A DNA stretch of 38,342 nucleotides from Chitinophagales bacterium (GCA_016787295.1 JAEUUX010000116.1:1-38342), one strand, 5' to 3'. Numbered from the stretch's first letter, positions 27,815 through 37,740 are shown. Translations and numbers: made by a program. The notes: generated by a model from the sequence alone, not told the origin.

Positions 27815-28504
27815 TTATTTTTTCTTTTTGCGTTGTTGTTTTTTATCCTTCGGCTGTTCGGGTGCGAGATTAGGTCGCATAAAAACTTCACCTCTAGATA
27901 TCCACACTTTGATACCTATTTTACCATAGATGGTATGGGCTTCTTTCCAAGCGTAGTCTATGTCACAACGGAAAGTATGCAAAGGGGTTTTTCCTTGTTT
28001 AAACTCTTCGGTACGAGCCATTTCTGCCCCACCGATACGTCCAGAGATACGCACTTTAATACCTTCAGCACCCGACCGCATAGTCGAGGCGATTGCCATT
28101 TTTATAGCACGGCGATAGTTAATACGTGCTTCCAATTGTTTAGCTATCGTTTCGCCAACGATGGGTGCTTCCAATTCGGGTTTACGTATTTCTACGATAT
28201 TAATCTGAATATCTTTTTTAGTAAGCTTTTTTAGCTCTTCTTTGATACGGTCTACTTCGCCGCCGCCTTTACCGATAATGATACCGGGGCGTGCCGTGTG
28301 GATATTGATGGTTACGCGTTTGGATTGGCGTTCGATAACGATTTGAGAAATACCGCCTTTTGAAATACGGGCATGAAGGTACTCTCTAATTTTCTCATCT
28401 TCTACCAATTTATCAGCAAATTCGCTGGGTGATGCGTACCAATTCGACTCCCATCCACGAATGTAGCCTAATCGATTAGCTATTGGGTTGACTTTTTGTC
28501 CCAT
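27815..28504 (-). CDS. rpsC: 30S ribosomal protein S3
   Basis: 229 residues. An N-terminal segment [20 protein letters not shown], a KH domain with [20 protein letters not shown], and a C-terminal domain with [20 protein letters not shown] and [15 protein letters not shown]3 lines the mRNA entry channel. The tail is Lys-rich. It starts 38 bp after rplV. Confidence 0.98.
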   Translation of the reverse strand: MGQKVNPIANRLGYIRGWESNWYASPSEFADKLVEDEKIREYLHARISKGGISQIVIERQSKRVTINIHTARPGIIIGKGGGEVDRIKEELKKLTKKDIQINIVEIRKPELEAPIVGETIAKQLEARINYRRAIKMAIASTMRSGAEGIKVRISGRIGGAEMARTEEFKQGKTPLHTFRCDIDYAWKEAHTIYGKIGIKVWISRGEVFMRPNLAPEQPKDKKQQRKKKK

Positions 28505-28542
28505 ATTGTTATGTGCTTAACTTTTGGCTTTTTGAAATTTGA

Positions 28543-28941
28543 TTAGGACTCAGTACTATCTTCGTTTGTCGATTCTGCCACCACAGCTTTTGCTGAACCG
28601 TCTTTGGTATCTACAATAATGGTCACATGATTCGAACGTTTGCGGATACGATGGGCGCGACCATGCGGGGCAGGACGATGACGTTTTAGGGAGGCACCGC
28701 CATCAACGAATATAGTTTTTACATACACCTCTTCAATATTGGCATCGCTATTTTCTGCTTTATTCGTCCAATTAGCCATTGCTGACAGCAACAGTTTTTC
28801 CAAAGGACGTGCGGCATGGTTAGGCGTGAATTTTAGAATACCTAGGGCATCGCTGGCTTTTTTGCCACGAATAGCATCGGCAACAAGGCGCATTTTTCGA
28901 GGTGATGTAGGATAGTCTCTGAGCTTCGCAACAGCTTCCAT
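28543..28941 (-). CDS. rplV: 50S ribosomal protein L22
   Basis: 132 residues. Core motifs are [40 protein letters not shown] and the tunnel loop region [21 protein letters not shown]22 lines the exit tunnel. The last 15 residues form a short extension. It lies 61 bp after rpsS. Confidence 0.97.
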   Translation of the reverse strand: MEAVAKLRDYPTSPRKMRLVADAIRGKKASDALGILKFTPNHAARPLEKLLLSAMANWTNKAENSDANIEEVYVKTIFVDGGASLKRHRPAPHGRAHRIRKRSNHVTIIVDTKDGSAKAVVAESTNEDSTES

Positions 28942-29002
28942 ATTGGATATAATTGAGTTGTATACGGGTTATTAACGATGGTTTTTAAACCATTAGTAGC
29001 TA

Positions 29003-29269
29003 TTATTTTTTCTTAGCTGCGTGACCTTTAAATTGGCGAGTAGGCGAAAATTCTCCTAATTTATGACCCACCATATTCTCGGTCACAAACACTGGGATAA
29101 ATTTATTGCCATTATGGACTGCAAAGGTATGCCCTACAAAATCGGGAGTAATCATAGAGGCACGTGACCATGTTTTGATCACAGTTTTTTTGCGCCCGCT
29201 ATTCATGTTATCCACCTTTTTTTGCAGTTTATGATGCACATAAGGTCCTTTTTTTAACGATCTTGCCAT
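29003..29269 (-). CDS. rpsS: 30S ribosomal protein S19
   Basis: 88 residues. It opens [20 protein letters not shown], then [20 protein letters not shown] and [21 protein letters not shown]19 sits in the 30S head with S13. It starts 18 bp after rplB. Confidence 0.98.
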   Translation of the reverse strand: MARSLKKGPYVHHKLQKKVDNMNSGRKKTVIKTWSRASMITPDFVGHTFAVHNGNKFIPVFVTENMVGHKLGEFSPTRQFKGHAAKKK

Positions 29270-29287
29270 ATTATTATGTTAGATTAT

Positions 29288-30121
29288 TTATTTTTTACCA
29301 CCCTTAGCTTTGCTAATAATTAGGCGCGAAGAGGGTTTATGTACATTACGTGTTTTTTGACCTTTAGCATACACACCTGTACGCGAACGTGGGTGTCCAC
29401 CTGATGCACGTCCTTCGCCACCACCCATAGGGTGATCCACAGGGTTCATTACCACACCACGAACACGTGGTCTTCTTCCAAGCCAGCGGCTACGTCCTGC
29501 TTTACCAGACACTTCGAGGCTATGGTCTGAGTTAGATACCACACCAACAGTAGCCATGCAAGTCATCAATACCATACGACTCTCACCCGAAGGCATACGC
29601 AAAACGGCATATTTACCATCTTTAGCGGCTAATTGTGCGTATGTTCCAGCACTACGAGCAAAACAACCGCCCTTACCAGGGTGAAGTTCTATATTGTGCA
29701 ACATAGTACCCAAAGGCATGTCGCGCAATGGTAGTGAATTTCCTAAATCAGGAGAAATGTTTTCGCCTGATAAAACTTTCATACCCACTTTCAAGCCTTC
29801 TGGAGCAATGATATAGCGTTTTTCTCCATCGGCATAAGCAATTAATGCAATGAATGCACTGCGATTGGGGTCGTATTCAATAGTTTTTACAGTTCCCGGA
29901 ATATTGTGTTTGTTGCGTTTAAAATCGATAATACGATAGCGTTGTTTATGACCGCCGCCTCTGTTACGAGTTGCGCGACGACCGCTACTATTACGACCAC
30001 CTGTTGAGCCGCCTTTGGCAAGTAGGCTTTTTTCGGGTGTATCAGTAGTAATTTGGCTAAACGAATTACCAATTTTATGACGTGTACCGGGGGTAACAGG
30101 TCTAAATTTTCTAATTGCCAT
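29288..30121 (-). CDS. rplB: 50S ribosomal protein L2
   Basis: 277 residues. Core motifs are [40 protein letters not shown] and the C-terminal peptidyl-transferase region [20 protein letters not shown]. The universally conserved His of [13 protein letters not shown] is present. It lies 83 bp after rplW. Confidence 0.98.
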   Translation of the reverse strand: MAIRKFRPVTPGTRHKIGNSFSQITTDTPEKSLLAKGGSTGGRNSSGRRATRNRGGGHKQRYRIIDFKRNKHNIPGTVKTIEYDPNRSAFIALIAYADGEKRYIIAPEGLKVGMKVLSGENISPDLGNSLPLRDMPLGTMLHNIELHPGKGGCFARSAGTYAQLAAKDGKYAVLRMPSGESRMVLMTCMATVGVVSNSDHSLEVSGKAGRSRWLGRRPRVRGVVMNPVDHPMGGGEGRASGGHPRSRTGVYAKGQKTRNVHKPSSRLIISKAKGGKK

Positions 30122-30204
30122 TGTTTTTATTGGGGGATACTTATCGGTTATCCAACCTTAATAGAAATAGTTAAACAAAAACTGAAAATGCAAAGTCATT
30201 TAAA

Positions 30205-30507
30205 TTATGACTGTGTATCATCATCATAAAAGTTAATATCGCCTTCAGCTAATGTGATGATAGCTTTTTTAACGGATACAGTACGACCTTGAATAATACC
30301 TTTTTTGGTATAGCGTCTTTTTACTTTGGTAGGAGCAATCAAAGTGCTTACCTCAGCAACAGTCACGGCGTACATTTCCTCTATCGCTTTCTTAACCTCA
30401 ACCTTGTTGGCTTTTTTGTCTACAATGAAAGTATATTTTCGTTGTTTTTCTACCAATTTATTAGATTTTTCGGTAAGAAGCGGTCTGATGAGAACATCTC
30501 TGGACAT
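30205..30507 (-). CDS. rplW: 50S ribosomal protein L23
   Basis: 100 residues. It opens MSRDVLIRPLLTEKSNKLVE, then YTFIVDKKANKVEVKKAIEE and YAVTVAEVSTLIAPTKVKRR. L23 forms the docking site for trigger factor and SRP at the tunnel exit. It starts 30 bp after rplD. Confidence 0.97.
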   Translation of the reverse strand: MSRDVLIRPLLTEKSNKLVEKQRKYTFIVDKKANKVEVKKAIEEMYAVTVAEVSTLIAPTKVKRRYTKKGIIQGRTVSVKKAIITLAEGDINFYDDDTQS

Positions 30508-30537
30508 GGTATAAAATGGTATTAAGAAGGTGATGTA

Positions 30538-31158
30538 TTACTGACCGCCAAAACCTTTCAAAGCGCTTTCGCTGATGATTAAGGTTTTACAGTTCAAAAT
30601 ACTGTATGTATTAAGAGTATTGAGGGTTGCCAAACTTGTGCGAGGAATATTGCGCAAAGACAACCACACGTTTTGTTCTACTTTATCGGTCAATAACAAG
30701 GTTTTTTGGTTTTCAACACCCAAATTTTTCAACACCTTCACGTATGCTTTGGTTTGGGGTTGATCAAAGTGCAAATCCTCGATGACGATAAGTTCGTTGT
30801 TTTTTACTTTATAGGACAAGGCAGATGCCCGAGCCAATGCACGTACTTTTTTGTTCATCTTTTCAGAATAGTCACGTGGTTTAGGACCGAAAACACGACC
30901 ACCACCTACGAACACGGGGCTTTTGATACTACCCGCACGCGCACCGCCAGTACCTTTCTGGCGTTTGATTTTTTTGGTAGAATACGCCACTTCCCATTTT
31001 TCTTTGGCTTTGTGTGTACCTTGACGTTGGTTAGCCAAGTATTGTTTAACTGCCAAAAAAAGCACGTGGTCGTTAGGTTCAATACCAAACAAATTATCGG
31101 GTAGTTCTACGTGTCTGCCAGTAGGTTGTCCATTACTATTTAATACTGCTACTTGCAT
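30538..31158 (-). CDS. rplD: 50S ribosomal protein L4
   Basis: 206 residues. The extended tunnel loop is seen as KRQKGTGGARAGSIKSPVFV and GGGRVFGPKPRDYSEKMNKK; the C-terminal Rossmann-like part has VKNNELIVIEDLHFDQPQTK. In E. coli L4 also represses the S10 operon by binding its leader. It starts 33 bp after rplC. Confidence 0.97.
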   Translation of the reverse strand: MQVAVLNSNGQPTGRHVELPDNLFGIEPNDHVLFLAVKQYLANQRQGTHKAKEKWEVAYSTKKIKRQKGTGGARAGSIKSPVFVGGGRVFGPKPRDYSEKMNKKVRALARASALSYKVKNNELIVIEDLHFDQPQTKAYVKVLKNLGVENQKTLLLTDKVEQNVWLSLRNIPRTSLATLNTLNTYSILNCKTLIISESALKGFGGQ

Positions 31159-31191
31159 CGCAATAAGTTTTTTTGATGTTTAAAGGAGCCG

Positions 31192-31812
31192 TTATTTTTT
31201 TTCAAGAATAACATACGAGCCGTTATGTCCCGGAACTGCCCCGCGTACTAAAATAAGATTTTTATCTGGTAATATTTTAACGATTTGTAGGTTTTTTACC
31301 TTTACTTTAACGCCTCCCATACGTCCTGCCATACGCATGCCTTTAAACACGCGGGAAGGAAACGAGGAAGCACCTATCGAACCGGGTGCGCGAAGACGGT
31401 TGTGCTGACCGTGTGTGCGCATACCTACACCACTAAAGCCGTGGCGACGAACAACACCCTGAAAACCTTTACCTTTTGAAGTACCAATGGCGTTTACTTT
31501 TTCGCCTTCGGTAAAAATATCTACTTCAATAGTTTCGCCAAGGTTTCTTTCAATCGGAAAATCTCTAAATTCTACGATTTTTTTCTTAGGTGTTACGCCT
31601 GATTTTTCGAAGTGACCTTTCAAGGGTTTGGTCACATTCTTAGGTTTAGCATCGTCAAATGCCAATTGTAAGGCGCTATAGCCATCTTTTTCGACGGTGC
31701 GCACTTGCGTAACATAGCAGGGACCTGCTTCGATAACGGTCACTTGTAATTGTCTGCCGTTATCTCCAAAGAAGCTGGTCATACCCACCTTTTTTCCGAT
31801 AATACCTTTCAT
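31192..31812 (-). CDS. rplC: 50S ribosomal protein L3
   Basis: 206 residues. It opens [20 protein letters not shown]; the central finger shows [40 protein letters not shown] and [13 protein letters not shown]3 helps nucleate the 50S and reaches the peptidyl-transferase centre. It starts 3 bp after rpsJ. Confidence 0.98.
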   Translation of the reverse strand: MKGIIGKKVGMTSFFGDNGRQLQVTVIEAGPCYVTQVRTVEKDGYSALQLAFDDAKPKNVTKPLKGHFEKSGVTPKKKIVEFRDFPIERNLGETIEVDIFTEGEKVNAIGTSKGKGFQGVVRRHGFSGVGMRTHGQHNRLRAPGSIGASSFPSRVFKGMRMAGRMGGVKVKVKNLQIVKILPDKNLILVRGAVPGHNGSYVILEKK

Positions 31813-31815
31813 TGT

Positions 31816-32121
31816 TTACACTTTGATTTCTACATCTACACCGCTGGGAAGTTCCAACTTCATCAGCGAATCGATGGTTTTTTGGGTAGAACTATAAATA
31901 TCTAACAACCTGCGGTAGGTACATAGTTGAAACTGTTCACGCGACGATTTATTAACGTGCGGAGAACGGATAACCGTAAATATTTTCTTTTCAGTGGGCA
32001 ACGGAATAGGACCCGATACAACTGCCCCTACTGAACGAACAGTTTTTACGATTTTTTCGGCAGAACGGTCTACCAAGCTATGGTCGTAAGATTTTAGTTT
32101 GATGCGAATACGTTGTGTCAT
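31816..32121 (-). CDS. rpsJ: 30S ribosomal protein S10
   Basis: 101 residues from the ATG at 32121 ([20 protein letters not shown]). The frame is open to an ATG at 32178, but that codon lies in the loop of a strong hairpin and the added 19 residues are not S10-like. Further motifs are [20 protein letters not shown] and [14 protein letters not shown]10 (NusE) serves both the ribosome and transcription antitermination. It is the first S10-operon gene, 93 bp after fusA. Confidence 0.97.
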   Translation of the reverse strand: MTQRIRIKLKSYDHSLVDRSAEKIVKTVRSVGAVVSGPIPLPTEKKIFTVIRSPHVNKSSREQFQLCTYRRLLDIYSSTQKTIDSLMKLELPSGVDVEIKV

Positions 32122-32149
32122 TACGAGACGGTTTATTCGTTTATAGACA

Positions 32150-32206
32150 ACACCTTTTTTGGCATGGCAATTGGTCATTGTTGCTTACCATGCCAAAATT
32201 TGGTGT
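32150..32206 (-). promoter_or_regulatory. Strong hairpin between fusA and rpsJ
   Basis: An 11-bp perfect stem (32157-32167 with 32188-32198), extended by a 5-bp outer helix (32150-32154 with 32202-32206) across a T-rich internal loop; the loop is 20 bases. It starts 8 bases after the fusA stop and ends about 28 bases before the rpsJ ATG. On the minus strand A, not T, follows the stem, so it is not a rho-independent terminator. Confidence 0.65.
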
Positions 32207-32214
32207 AAATAATA

Positions 32215-34338
32215 TTAATCTAAAATTCTTGCTTTGCCTGATTTTGCAATAACAGCCTCAGCAATACTATTGGGAGCAGGAGCATAATGAGAAAACTCCA
32301 TGCTCGACGTAGCACGACCCGAAGTGATAGTACGCAAGGATGTTACGTATCCAAACATTTCTGAAAGTGGAACTTTGGCTTTTACAACTTGTGCATTACC
32401 CTTGGTTTCCATACCTTCCATAATACCACGGCGACGGTTCAAGTCACCCATCACATCGCCAGTATATTCATCGGGAGTAATAACTTCCAATTTCATGATC
32501 GGCTCAAGAATTTGGGCACCTGCATTGCGACAAGCATTTCGGTATGCCATACGAGCTGCCATTTCAAAAGAGAAAGAATCGGAGTCAACTGCGTGGAAAC
32601 CACCATCGTATAAACGAACGCGAAGGCTTTCCATTTCATAACCCGCCAAAGGACCATTTTTCATAGCCTCACGGAAACCTTTCTCAACTGCTGGAATGTA
32701 TTCGCGGGGTACAGAACCACCAACGATTTCATTCACAAATTGCAAACCGTTTTTGATTTCGTTAGTCTCTGGGTCAGGAAGGGCAGGCATTACTTCGATA
32801 TGAATATCGGCATATTTACCACGACCACCTGATTGTTTTTTATAAACTTCACGGTGTGCATACGCTTTGCTGATAGACTCTTTGTAGTTAACCTGTGGCG
32901 CACCTTGGTTACATTCAACCTTAAACTCACGACGCAGGCGATCTACAATGATTTCTAAGTGCAACTCACCCATGCCACTAATAACTGTTTGAGCTGTATC
33001 TTCGTTGTAGGCAACTTTGAAAGTAGGATCTTCTTCTGCCAATTTTGCCAATGCCATACCTAATCTGTCCAAATCTTTTTGGGTTTTAGGTTCAATTGCC
33101 AAAGAAATTACTGGTTCTGGGAACGACATACTTTCTAAGATAACAGGTTTGTCTTCAAAACAGATGGTATCACCTGTACGAATATCTTTGAAACCAACAC
33201 CTGCTGCAATATCGCCTGCTTCTACTGCTTCGATAGGATTTTGGCGATTGGCGTGCATTTGATACAAACGTGAAACGCGTTCTTTTTTGCCGCTACGTGT
33301 GTTCAATACCGCAGTTCCTGCATCTAATTTGCCTGAATAGACACGCATAAAAGTCAAACGACCTACATACGGGTCAGTAGCAATTTTGAATGCCAAGGCT
33401 GCAAAAGGTTCGTTTACACTTGGAGCTAAAGAAATTTCTTCTTCTGTATCAGGATTGATAGCCAATACCGCATCTACATCTAAAGGAGAGGGCAAATAGG
33501 TAACAACTGCATCTAAGGCTGCTTGTACGCCTTTATTTTTGAAAGACGACCCACAAAACATTGGGATAATTGCCATATCGATGGTAGCTTTGCGGATAGC
33601 AGTTCGCAACTCATCAGGCGTAATTGAATCGGGGTCATCAAAGAATTTTTCCATGATGTGGTCATCGTAGCTTGCTACGGCTTCCACCATTTTTTCGCGA
33701 TACTCTTGTACCAAATCAACCATATCAGCAGGAATAGGTACTACATCGTAGGTCATTCCTTGGGTTTGGTCATGCCAAACAATGGCTTGATTAGTAATAA
33801 GGTCAACGACACCTTTAAAAGTCTCTTCTGCACCGATAGGCAATTGAAGTGGAACAGGGTTAGCGCCTAATACAGATTTAACTTGGTCAACAACACTCAA
33901 AAAGTCGGCACCAACACGATCCATTTTATTCACAAAACCAATGCGAGGTACTCGATATTTGTTTGCTTGACGCCAAACGGTTTCTGATTGTGGCTCAACA
34001 CCACCTACAGCACAGAATAATGCGACTAAGCCGTCTAAGACGCGCAAAGAACGTTCTACTTCTACTGTAAAGTCGACGTGACCGGGAGTATCAATGATAT
34101 TGAAGTGATACTCTTCGTCTCTGTATTTCCAATGTACTTTGGTGGCAGCAGACGTGATAGTAATACCACGTTCTTGTTCTTGTTCCATCCAGTCCATTGT
34201 TGCAGCACCTTCGTGAACCTCACCAATTTTGTGGGTCACACCCGTATAATATAGAATACGTTCGGTGGTAGTGGTTTTGCCTGCGTCGATGTGTGCAGCA
34301 ATACCAATATTTCGGGTATATCTAAGATCCCTTGCCAT
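32215..34338 (-). CDS. fusA: Elongation factor G
   Basis: 707 residues, full length. EF-G moves tRNAs and mRNA after peptide-bond formation and, with RRF, splits ribosomes. The GTPase motifs are [39 protein letters not shown] and VNKMDR; domain IV contains [13 protein letters not shown], and the C-terminal domain [20 protein letters not shown]. It follows rpsG by 121 bp and lies directly before rpsJ. The tuf gene often found here is absent. Confidence 0.98.
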   Translation of the reverse strand: MARDLRYTRNIGIAAHIDAGKTTTTERILYYTGVTHKIGEVHEGAATMDWMEQEQERGITITSAATKVHWKYRDEEYHFNIIDTPGHVDFTVEVERSLRVLDGLVALFCAVGGVEPQSETVWRQANKYRVPRIGFVNKMDRVGADFLSVVDQVKSVLGANPVPLQLPIGAEETFKGVVDLITNQAIVWHDQTQGMTYDVVPIPADMVDLVQEYREKMVEAVASYDDHIMEKFFDDPDSITPDELRTAIRKATIDMAIIPMFCGSSFKNKGVQAALDAVVTYLPSPLDVDAVLAINPDTEEEISLAPSVNEPFAALAFKIATDPYVGRLTFMRVYSGKLDAGTAVLNTRSGKKERVSRLYQMHANRQNPIEAVEAGDIAAGVGFKDIRTGDTICFEDKPVILESMSFPEPVISLAIEPKTQKDLDRLGMALAKLAEEDPTFKVAYNEDTAQTVISGMGELHLEIIVDRLRREFKVECNQGAPQVNYKESISKAYAHREVYKKQSGGRGKYADIHIEVMPALPDPETNEIKNGLQFVNEIVGGSVPREYIPAVEKGFREAMKNGPLAGYEMESLRVRLYDGGFHAVDSDSFSFEMAARMAYRNACRNAGAQILEPIMKLEVITPDEYTGDVMGDLNRRRGIMEGMETKGNAQVVKAKVPLSEMFGYVTSLRTITSGRATSSMEFSHYAPAPNSIAEAVIAKSGKARILD

Positions 34339-34459
34339 TTTACTTGGGGTGATAGAGATATGTGGTTATTTAATAATTATTTATCCATTAAAAAGCATCT
34401 AAGAAAGTTGCTCTTGGGGATTTTTCTATTGAAGAGAAAACAGAATGTTGTGGTACCCA

Positions 34460-34927
34460 CTACACGCGGAAGTGAGCAAATGCTTTGTTTGCTTCTGCCA
34501 TACGGTGCATATCGTCTCTACGTTTAATAGACGCACCTTCATTTTTAGAGGCAGCGATGATTTCTGCCGAAAGTTTGTCTGCCATAGATTTGCCTGTACG
34601 TTTGCGAGAGAACATAATTAACCATTTCATGCCCACAGAGATGCGACGATCAGGACGGATTTCAGTAGGAATTTGAAAGGTTGCTCCACCAATACGACGG
34701 CTACGAACTTCCACAGTAGGCATTACATTATTGAGGGCTTTTTTCCATATTTCATAACCATCTTCTTTGGTTGAATCAGACACTTTATCAAGCGCTGCAT
34801 AAAAAGAAGTAAAAGCTATGCTTTTTTTGCCGTCCCACATTAACATATTCACAAAACGAGTCACAAGTGGGTCTTGGAAACGCGGGTCTGGCGAAAGCGG
34901 ACGTTTTTTTGCTCTTTGCTTACGCAT
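34460..34927 (-). CDS. rpsG: 30S ribosomal protein S7
   Basis: 155 residues. It opens [20 protein letters not shown], then [40 protein letters not shown] and [19 protein letters not shown]7 organises the 16S 3' domain and in E. coli represses its own operon by binding the rpsL-rpsG spacer. Here that spacer is unusually long and folded. Confidence 0.97.
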   Translation of the reverse strand: MRKQRAKKRPLSPDPRFQDPLVTRFVNMLMWDGKKSIAFTSFYAALDKVSDSTKEDGYEIWKKALNNVMPTVEVRSRRIGGATFQIPTEIRPDRRISVGMKWLIMFSRKRTGKSMADKLSAEIIAASKNEGASIKRRDDMHRMAEANKAFAHFRV

Positions 34928-34961
34928 ATTTTTGGATATTTTTTTAACAAAAAGATATTAT

Positions 34962-35022
34962 AACTCCCTTGCACAATAATACAAGGACAGTTCAATAGGT
35001 TGTGGGTTATAGAATGGGAGTT
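34962..35022 (-). promoter_or_regulatory. Structured element directly upstream of rpsG
   Basis: AACTCCC (34962-34968) pairs with GGGAGTT (35016-35022), closing a 47-base interior. An alternative CCTTG/CAAGG helix (34967-34971 with 34982-34986) would compete with it for bases. It ends 34 nt before the rpsG ATG. Confidence 0.45.
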
Positions 35023-35155
35023 TGATTTTGAGAACGAATTAAAAAAATAGTTATATACAGTAAAAAGCGCTTTAATTTATTGGTTGTTTAGGACTATAAA
35101 ATAGTTGCAGCAAAGACATTAGGAGAGAATTATGCTGCGCTGTGGGTTGTTGTCC

Positions 35156-35190
35156 GCTATAATTATCTCGGGGAAGTGAGATGTTATAGC
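35156..35190 (-). promoter_or_regulatory. Hairpin in the rpsL-rpsG spacer
   Basis: A 13-bp stem with one G-T pair and one bulged T (35156-35169 with 35178-35190) and an 8-base purine-rich loop. No T run follows on the minus strand, so it is not a classical terminator. Confidence 0.5.
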
Positions 35191-35305
35191 AAGGAGGGGA
35201 AAATATAATACCCTAAACAAACTACATAATTACAAACTACAAAGCAAATTATCATTAGCTTGCTTTATGTTGCACTATCTAAAAACACTTTAACCTAATT
35301 ACAAT

Positions 35306-35731
35306 CTATTTTTTCTTACCTTTTACTGGAGCACCTTTGCCTTTTGCGGCTACTTGTCCTGGTTTAGGACGTTTTGCACCATATTTAGAACGACTCTTAC
35401 GACGACCATCTACACCGCCTGTGTCTAAACTGCCGCGAACGATATGGTAACGCACACCGGGCAAATCTTTCACACGACCACCACGCACCAAAACCATAGA
35501 GTGCTCTTGGAGGTTATGTCCTTCACCAGGGATATAGGCAATAACTTCTATACCATTGGTCAAGCGAACTTTGGCTACTTTGCGCAAAGCAGAGTTAGGT
35601 TTTTTAGGTGTAGTAGTATATACTTTGGTGCATACGCCACGTTTTTGCGGACATTTGTCCAAGGCTTTTGATTTAGATACGGAACGTTGAATTTCGCGCC
35701 CAACACGTATCAATTGCTGGATAGTAGGCAT
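35306..35731 (-). CDS. rpsL: 30S ribosomal protein S12
   Basis: 141 residues from the ATG at 35731 ([20 protein letters not shown]); twelve more open codons upstream are not S12-like. Decoding-centre motifs are [20 protein letters not shown] and [20 protein letters not shown]; the two lysines whose change gives streptomycin resistance are both the wild-type residue. A basic tail ([12 protein letters not shown]) makes it longer than the 124 residues of E. coli. It is the first gene of the str-S10 block. Confidence 0.97.
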   Translation of the reverse strand: MPTIQQLIRVGREIQRSVSKSKALDKCPQKRGVCTKVYTTTPKKPNSALRKVAKVRLTNGIEVIAYIPGEGHNLQEHSMVLVRGGRVKDLPGVRYHIVRGSLDTGGVDGRRKSRSKYGAKRPKPGQVAAKGKGAPVKGKKK

Positions 35732-35865
35732 TATGTTATCGGCTATTTTTTTTATCAAAAAATACAAGTACTTCCTTTTGTCAATTCATTTAGTGGAGCT
35801 TTAAAATTACACCTACAAAAAATACCATCTTACAATAGGCAAGTTTTCTTGTTTTTTCAGCGGTG

Positions 35866-35873
35866 CAAAGGTA
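35866..35873 (-). promoter_or_regulatory. rpsL promoter, proximal -7 box
   Basis: TACCTTTG on the minus strand, identical to the boxes at tRNA-Cys and rpsH. No TTG is found 19-21 bases upstream, so the -33 part is poor. The predicted leader to the rpsL ATG is about 130 nt. Confidence 0.55.
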
Positions 35874-36041
35874 AGCCTTTTATTTAGTTTTTGGTATACT
35901 ATACAAACTTTTCTCACTTATTTTTCGTCAAGAAAAACAAGTGGCTAATAAACAAAAAGAAATTGTTAAAAATTTAGGAAGGAAAGGAATACTTGGGGGA
36001 CTTTTAGGAACAAGACAACACCTTGTCCTTTAAAGCGGGTG

Positions 36042-36049
36042 CAAAGGTA
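36042..36049 (-). promoter_or_regulatory. rpsL promoter, distal -7 box
   Basis: A second TACCTTTG on the minus strand, 176 bp upstream of the first. It lies in the same GGGTGCAAAGGTAC context (plus-strand view) as the rpsH promoter. The nearest TTG is only 12 bases upstream. Confidence 0.5.
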
Positions 36050-36080
36050 CAAAGGTTTTTTCAATTTTCCTACAGTTTGC

Positions 36081-36113
36081 ACCAAAAAAAAACTTTTTTT
36101 TTTATTTTTTGGT
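36081..36113 (-). terminator. AT-rich hairpin after thrB, weak terminator candidate
   Basis: ACCAAAAAA (36081-36089) pairs with TTTTTTGGT (36105-36113) around a T-rich loop, 33 bp after the thrB stop. The stem is mostly A-T, so the call is weak. Confidence 0.3.
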
Positions 36114-36146
36114 AATATTGTTTCTTTTATTGCTTACCAAAGGTTA

Positions 36147-37073
36147 TTATAAACAAATTTCGGCTCCTTTAGGGTTGATTTTGGAGACGAACACCTGATA
36201 GGTAATGCTCTTAGACTGTAGGACTTTGCCTATTAGCTCGCCCACTTGCCGCGCCCTAACTTGACTATCGCACAAAGCATACATGGAAGGACCAGAACCC
36301 GAAATACCAAATCCAATAGCTCCACCATAAAGTGCCGCTTTTTTGCATCGGTCAAATTCGGGTATGAGTGGCGCACGATAAGGCTCCGCAAAAGCATCGT
36401 TCAAGCTTCTGCCAATCAAGGCAAGGTCGTTGGTATAGAGTCCTGCTACCAAACCTGCCAGATTAGCGGTTTGTGTAATACCGTCTTTCATCGGAATTTG
36501 CTTGGGTAATATATTGCGGGCTTCTTTGGTCAATATCTCCACATCAGGATGCACCACTACTATATATATATGTTGTGGCACGGGCAACTGCACAACGTCC
36601 AGCGGTTGATAGCTGCGGATAAGGACAATGCCTCCCAACAAAGAAGGAAATACGTTGTCGCCATGTGCTGTGCCGCTCGCCACTTTTTCGCCTGCCAACA
36701 CAAAAGGCAAAAGTTCTTTTTTGCTAAATGGCTCACCCAGAAGGGCATTAGCAGCCACTGTTGCAGCTACGGCGCTGGCAGCACTCGAACCCAAGCCACT
36801 ACCCAAAGGCATTTTTTTGTGCAGAAAAATGTCGATGCCTTGTGTGCTGTCCAATTGTGCTAAAAGGGCAATGACGGCGGCTCCTGCTGTGTTGTCAGCT
36901 GCCACCAAAGGTAATTTGCCGTTGTCGCCCGTAATCTGTGCCATCTGTACTTGGTTAAGGTCGTTTAGTTGCACACTCACCTCGTCGCCAACATGGTCTA
37001 TCGCTAAACCCAATACATCAAAACCGCAACTTAAATTGGCAACAGTTGCAGGGGCAAATGCGGTAATCATCAT
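36147..37073 (-). CDS. thrB: Homoserine kinase
   Basis: 308 residues, GHMP kinase fold. It phosphorylates homoserine on the way to threonine. The opening FAPATVANLSCGFDVLGLAI and the ATP-binding loop MPLGSGLGSSAASAVAA (88-104) are typical of ThrB, as is the C-terminal GISGSGPSMYALCD. Two adjacent ATG codons (37073, 37070) can start it. thrA and thrC are not in this window; the gene stands alone between a terminator and the rpsL promoters, on the same strand as the ribosomal cluster. Confidence 0.95.
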   Translation of the reverse strand: MMITAFAPATVANLSCGFDVLGLAIDHVGDEVSVQLNDLNQVQMAQITGDNGKLPLVAADNTAGAAVIALLAQLDSTQGIDIFLHKKMPLGSGLGSSAASAVAATVAANALLGEPFSKKELLPFVLAGEKVASGTAHGDNVFPSLLGGIVLIRSYQPLDVVQLPVPQHIYIVVVHPDVEILTKEARNILPKQIPMKDGITQTANLAGLVAGLYTNDLALIGRSLNDAFAEPYRAPLIPEFDRCKKAALYGGAIGFGISGSGPSMYALCDSQVRARQVGELIGKVLQSKSITYQVFVSKINPKGAEICL

Positions 37074-37108
37074 TTTTTTGTGCTTAGTTTTTTAGAAAAA
37101 AATAGGCA

Positions 37109-37157
37109 TAAAAAACAGTTCTAAGCGCAGGAAGTAACTTGCTTGCTTAGAACTGTT
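37109..37157 (-). terminator. Rho-independent terminator upstream of thrB
   Basis: A perfect 13-bp stem (37114-37126 with 37145-37157) followed on the minus strand by a run of six T-class bases (TTTTT then TATG). It lies 112 bp after the stop of the unknown gene at 37270-37740 and insulates thrB from it. Confidence 0.8.
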
Positions 37158-37261
37158 ACTATTGGTGCTTTTTATTTTGCAAGAATGGCAATAACTTTTA
37201 AAAACAAATTTTGAAAAGAAACTACACAACACTACAAGTAATTTATAGCAAATTGAAAGTG

Positions 37262-37389
37262 TTTTTGAATTACTCTCTGCCTTCTGTTTGCTGCTTCAAC
37301 AACTCCCAATACTCAGGTTTTACATACTCATTAGGTACGCATGACCATGTGTCTAACTTGGACGGTGGTATTATGCCAGGTATTTGGCA
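37262..37389. repeat. 128-bp duplicated segment, copy A
   Basis: Identical to 37797-37924 except for one base (37279 G versus 37814 C). It covers the last 40 or so codons and the first bases after the stop of the gene at 37270-37740. The one difference is silent (GGC/GGG). Confidence 0.95.
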
Positions 37390-37740
37390 GGATATGTATT
37401 TAATAAAAAAATACCTAAACTCTGTGAAAAAATAAATAACATCGTTTGTTGGCACTTCTAAAGGCGGTAAACCAGATACAAATTCGCAATCCAAAACACA
37501 TTTTTCCCTATAAACTATCAAACTTGAATCATTTCTACCTAAGTTTTTTGTAGGAGTTTGTATTTTTCTTTGTTCATTCAGTTCTATCAAAATTGCATCA
37601 AACTCTTCTATTTTGCGGCATACATCTTGATAGTACTGAAATACTGCATAGACATCACTTGGTTCAAAATAAAACAAAATACTTGAATAGCTTCGGGAAG
37701 GATAGGTGCTAATATAAAAAGAAAGGTTTTTAATAAGCAT
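37270..37740 (-). CDS. Unknown protein, paralog A with duplicated C-terminus
   Basis: 156 residues, acidic and aromatic-rich, no signal peptide and no membrane helix that I can see. Residues 1-117 (for example SILFYFEPSDVYAVFQYYQD and VIYFFTEFRYFFIKY) differ from the neighbouring gene. The last 39 (SCQIPGIIPPSKLDTWSCVP, then NEYVKPEYWELLKQQTEGRE) are the same. I recognise no family. The small size, paired copies, and a constant tail behind a divergent body remind me of immunity-protein arrays next to polymorphic toxins, but no toxin is in the window. Its gene lies 64 bp after paralog B on the same strand and ends before a terminator. Confidence 0.7.
   Translation of the reverse strand: MLIKNLSFYISTYPSRSYSSILFYFEPSDVYAVFQYYQDVCRKIEEFDAILIELNEQRKIQTPTKNLGRNDSSLIVYREKCVLDCEFVSGLPPLEVPTNDVIYFFTEFRYFFIKYISCQIPGIIPPSKLDTWSCVPNEYVKPEYWELLKQQTEGRE

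Larger units (their letters stand above)
34928..35305 (-). other. 378-bp spacer between rpsL and rpsG with stem-loops
   Basis: No gene is visible. On the minus strand it holds a 13-bp hairpin (35190-35156) and, just before rpsG, a 61-nt element closed by a 7-bp helix (35022-34962). No TAnnTTTG box is present, so the region is probably transcribed from the rpsL promoter. Confidence 0.6.
35732..36146 (-). other. 415-bp region upstream of rpsL with two promoter boxes
   Basis: No gene is visible. It contains a possible weak terminator for thrB (36113-36081), two TACCTTTG boxes on the minus strand (36049-36042 and 35873-35866), and AT-rich leader sequence up to rpsL. Confidence 0.6.

Noticed and set aside
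32122-32178. 19-residue N-terminal extension of S10
   Set aside because: The upstream ATG is in the loop of the fusA-rpsJ hairpin, and S10 proteins start at the equivalent of 32121.
36083-36111. Long A and T runs upstream of rpsL as a curved-DNA or phase-variation tract
   Set aside because: It is far from any start codon or -33/-7 spacer of a recognised promoter; homopolymers of this kind occur throughout the AT-rich spacers.
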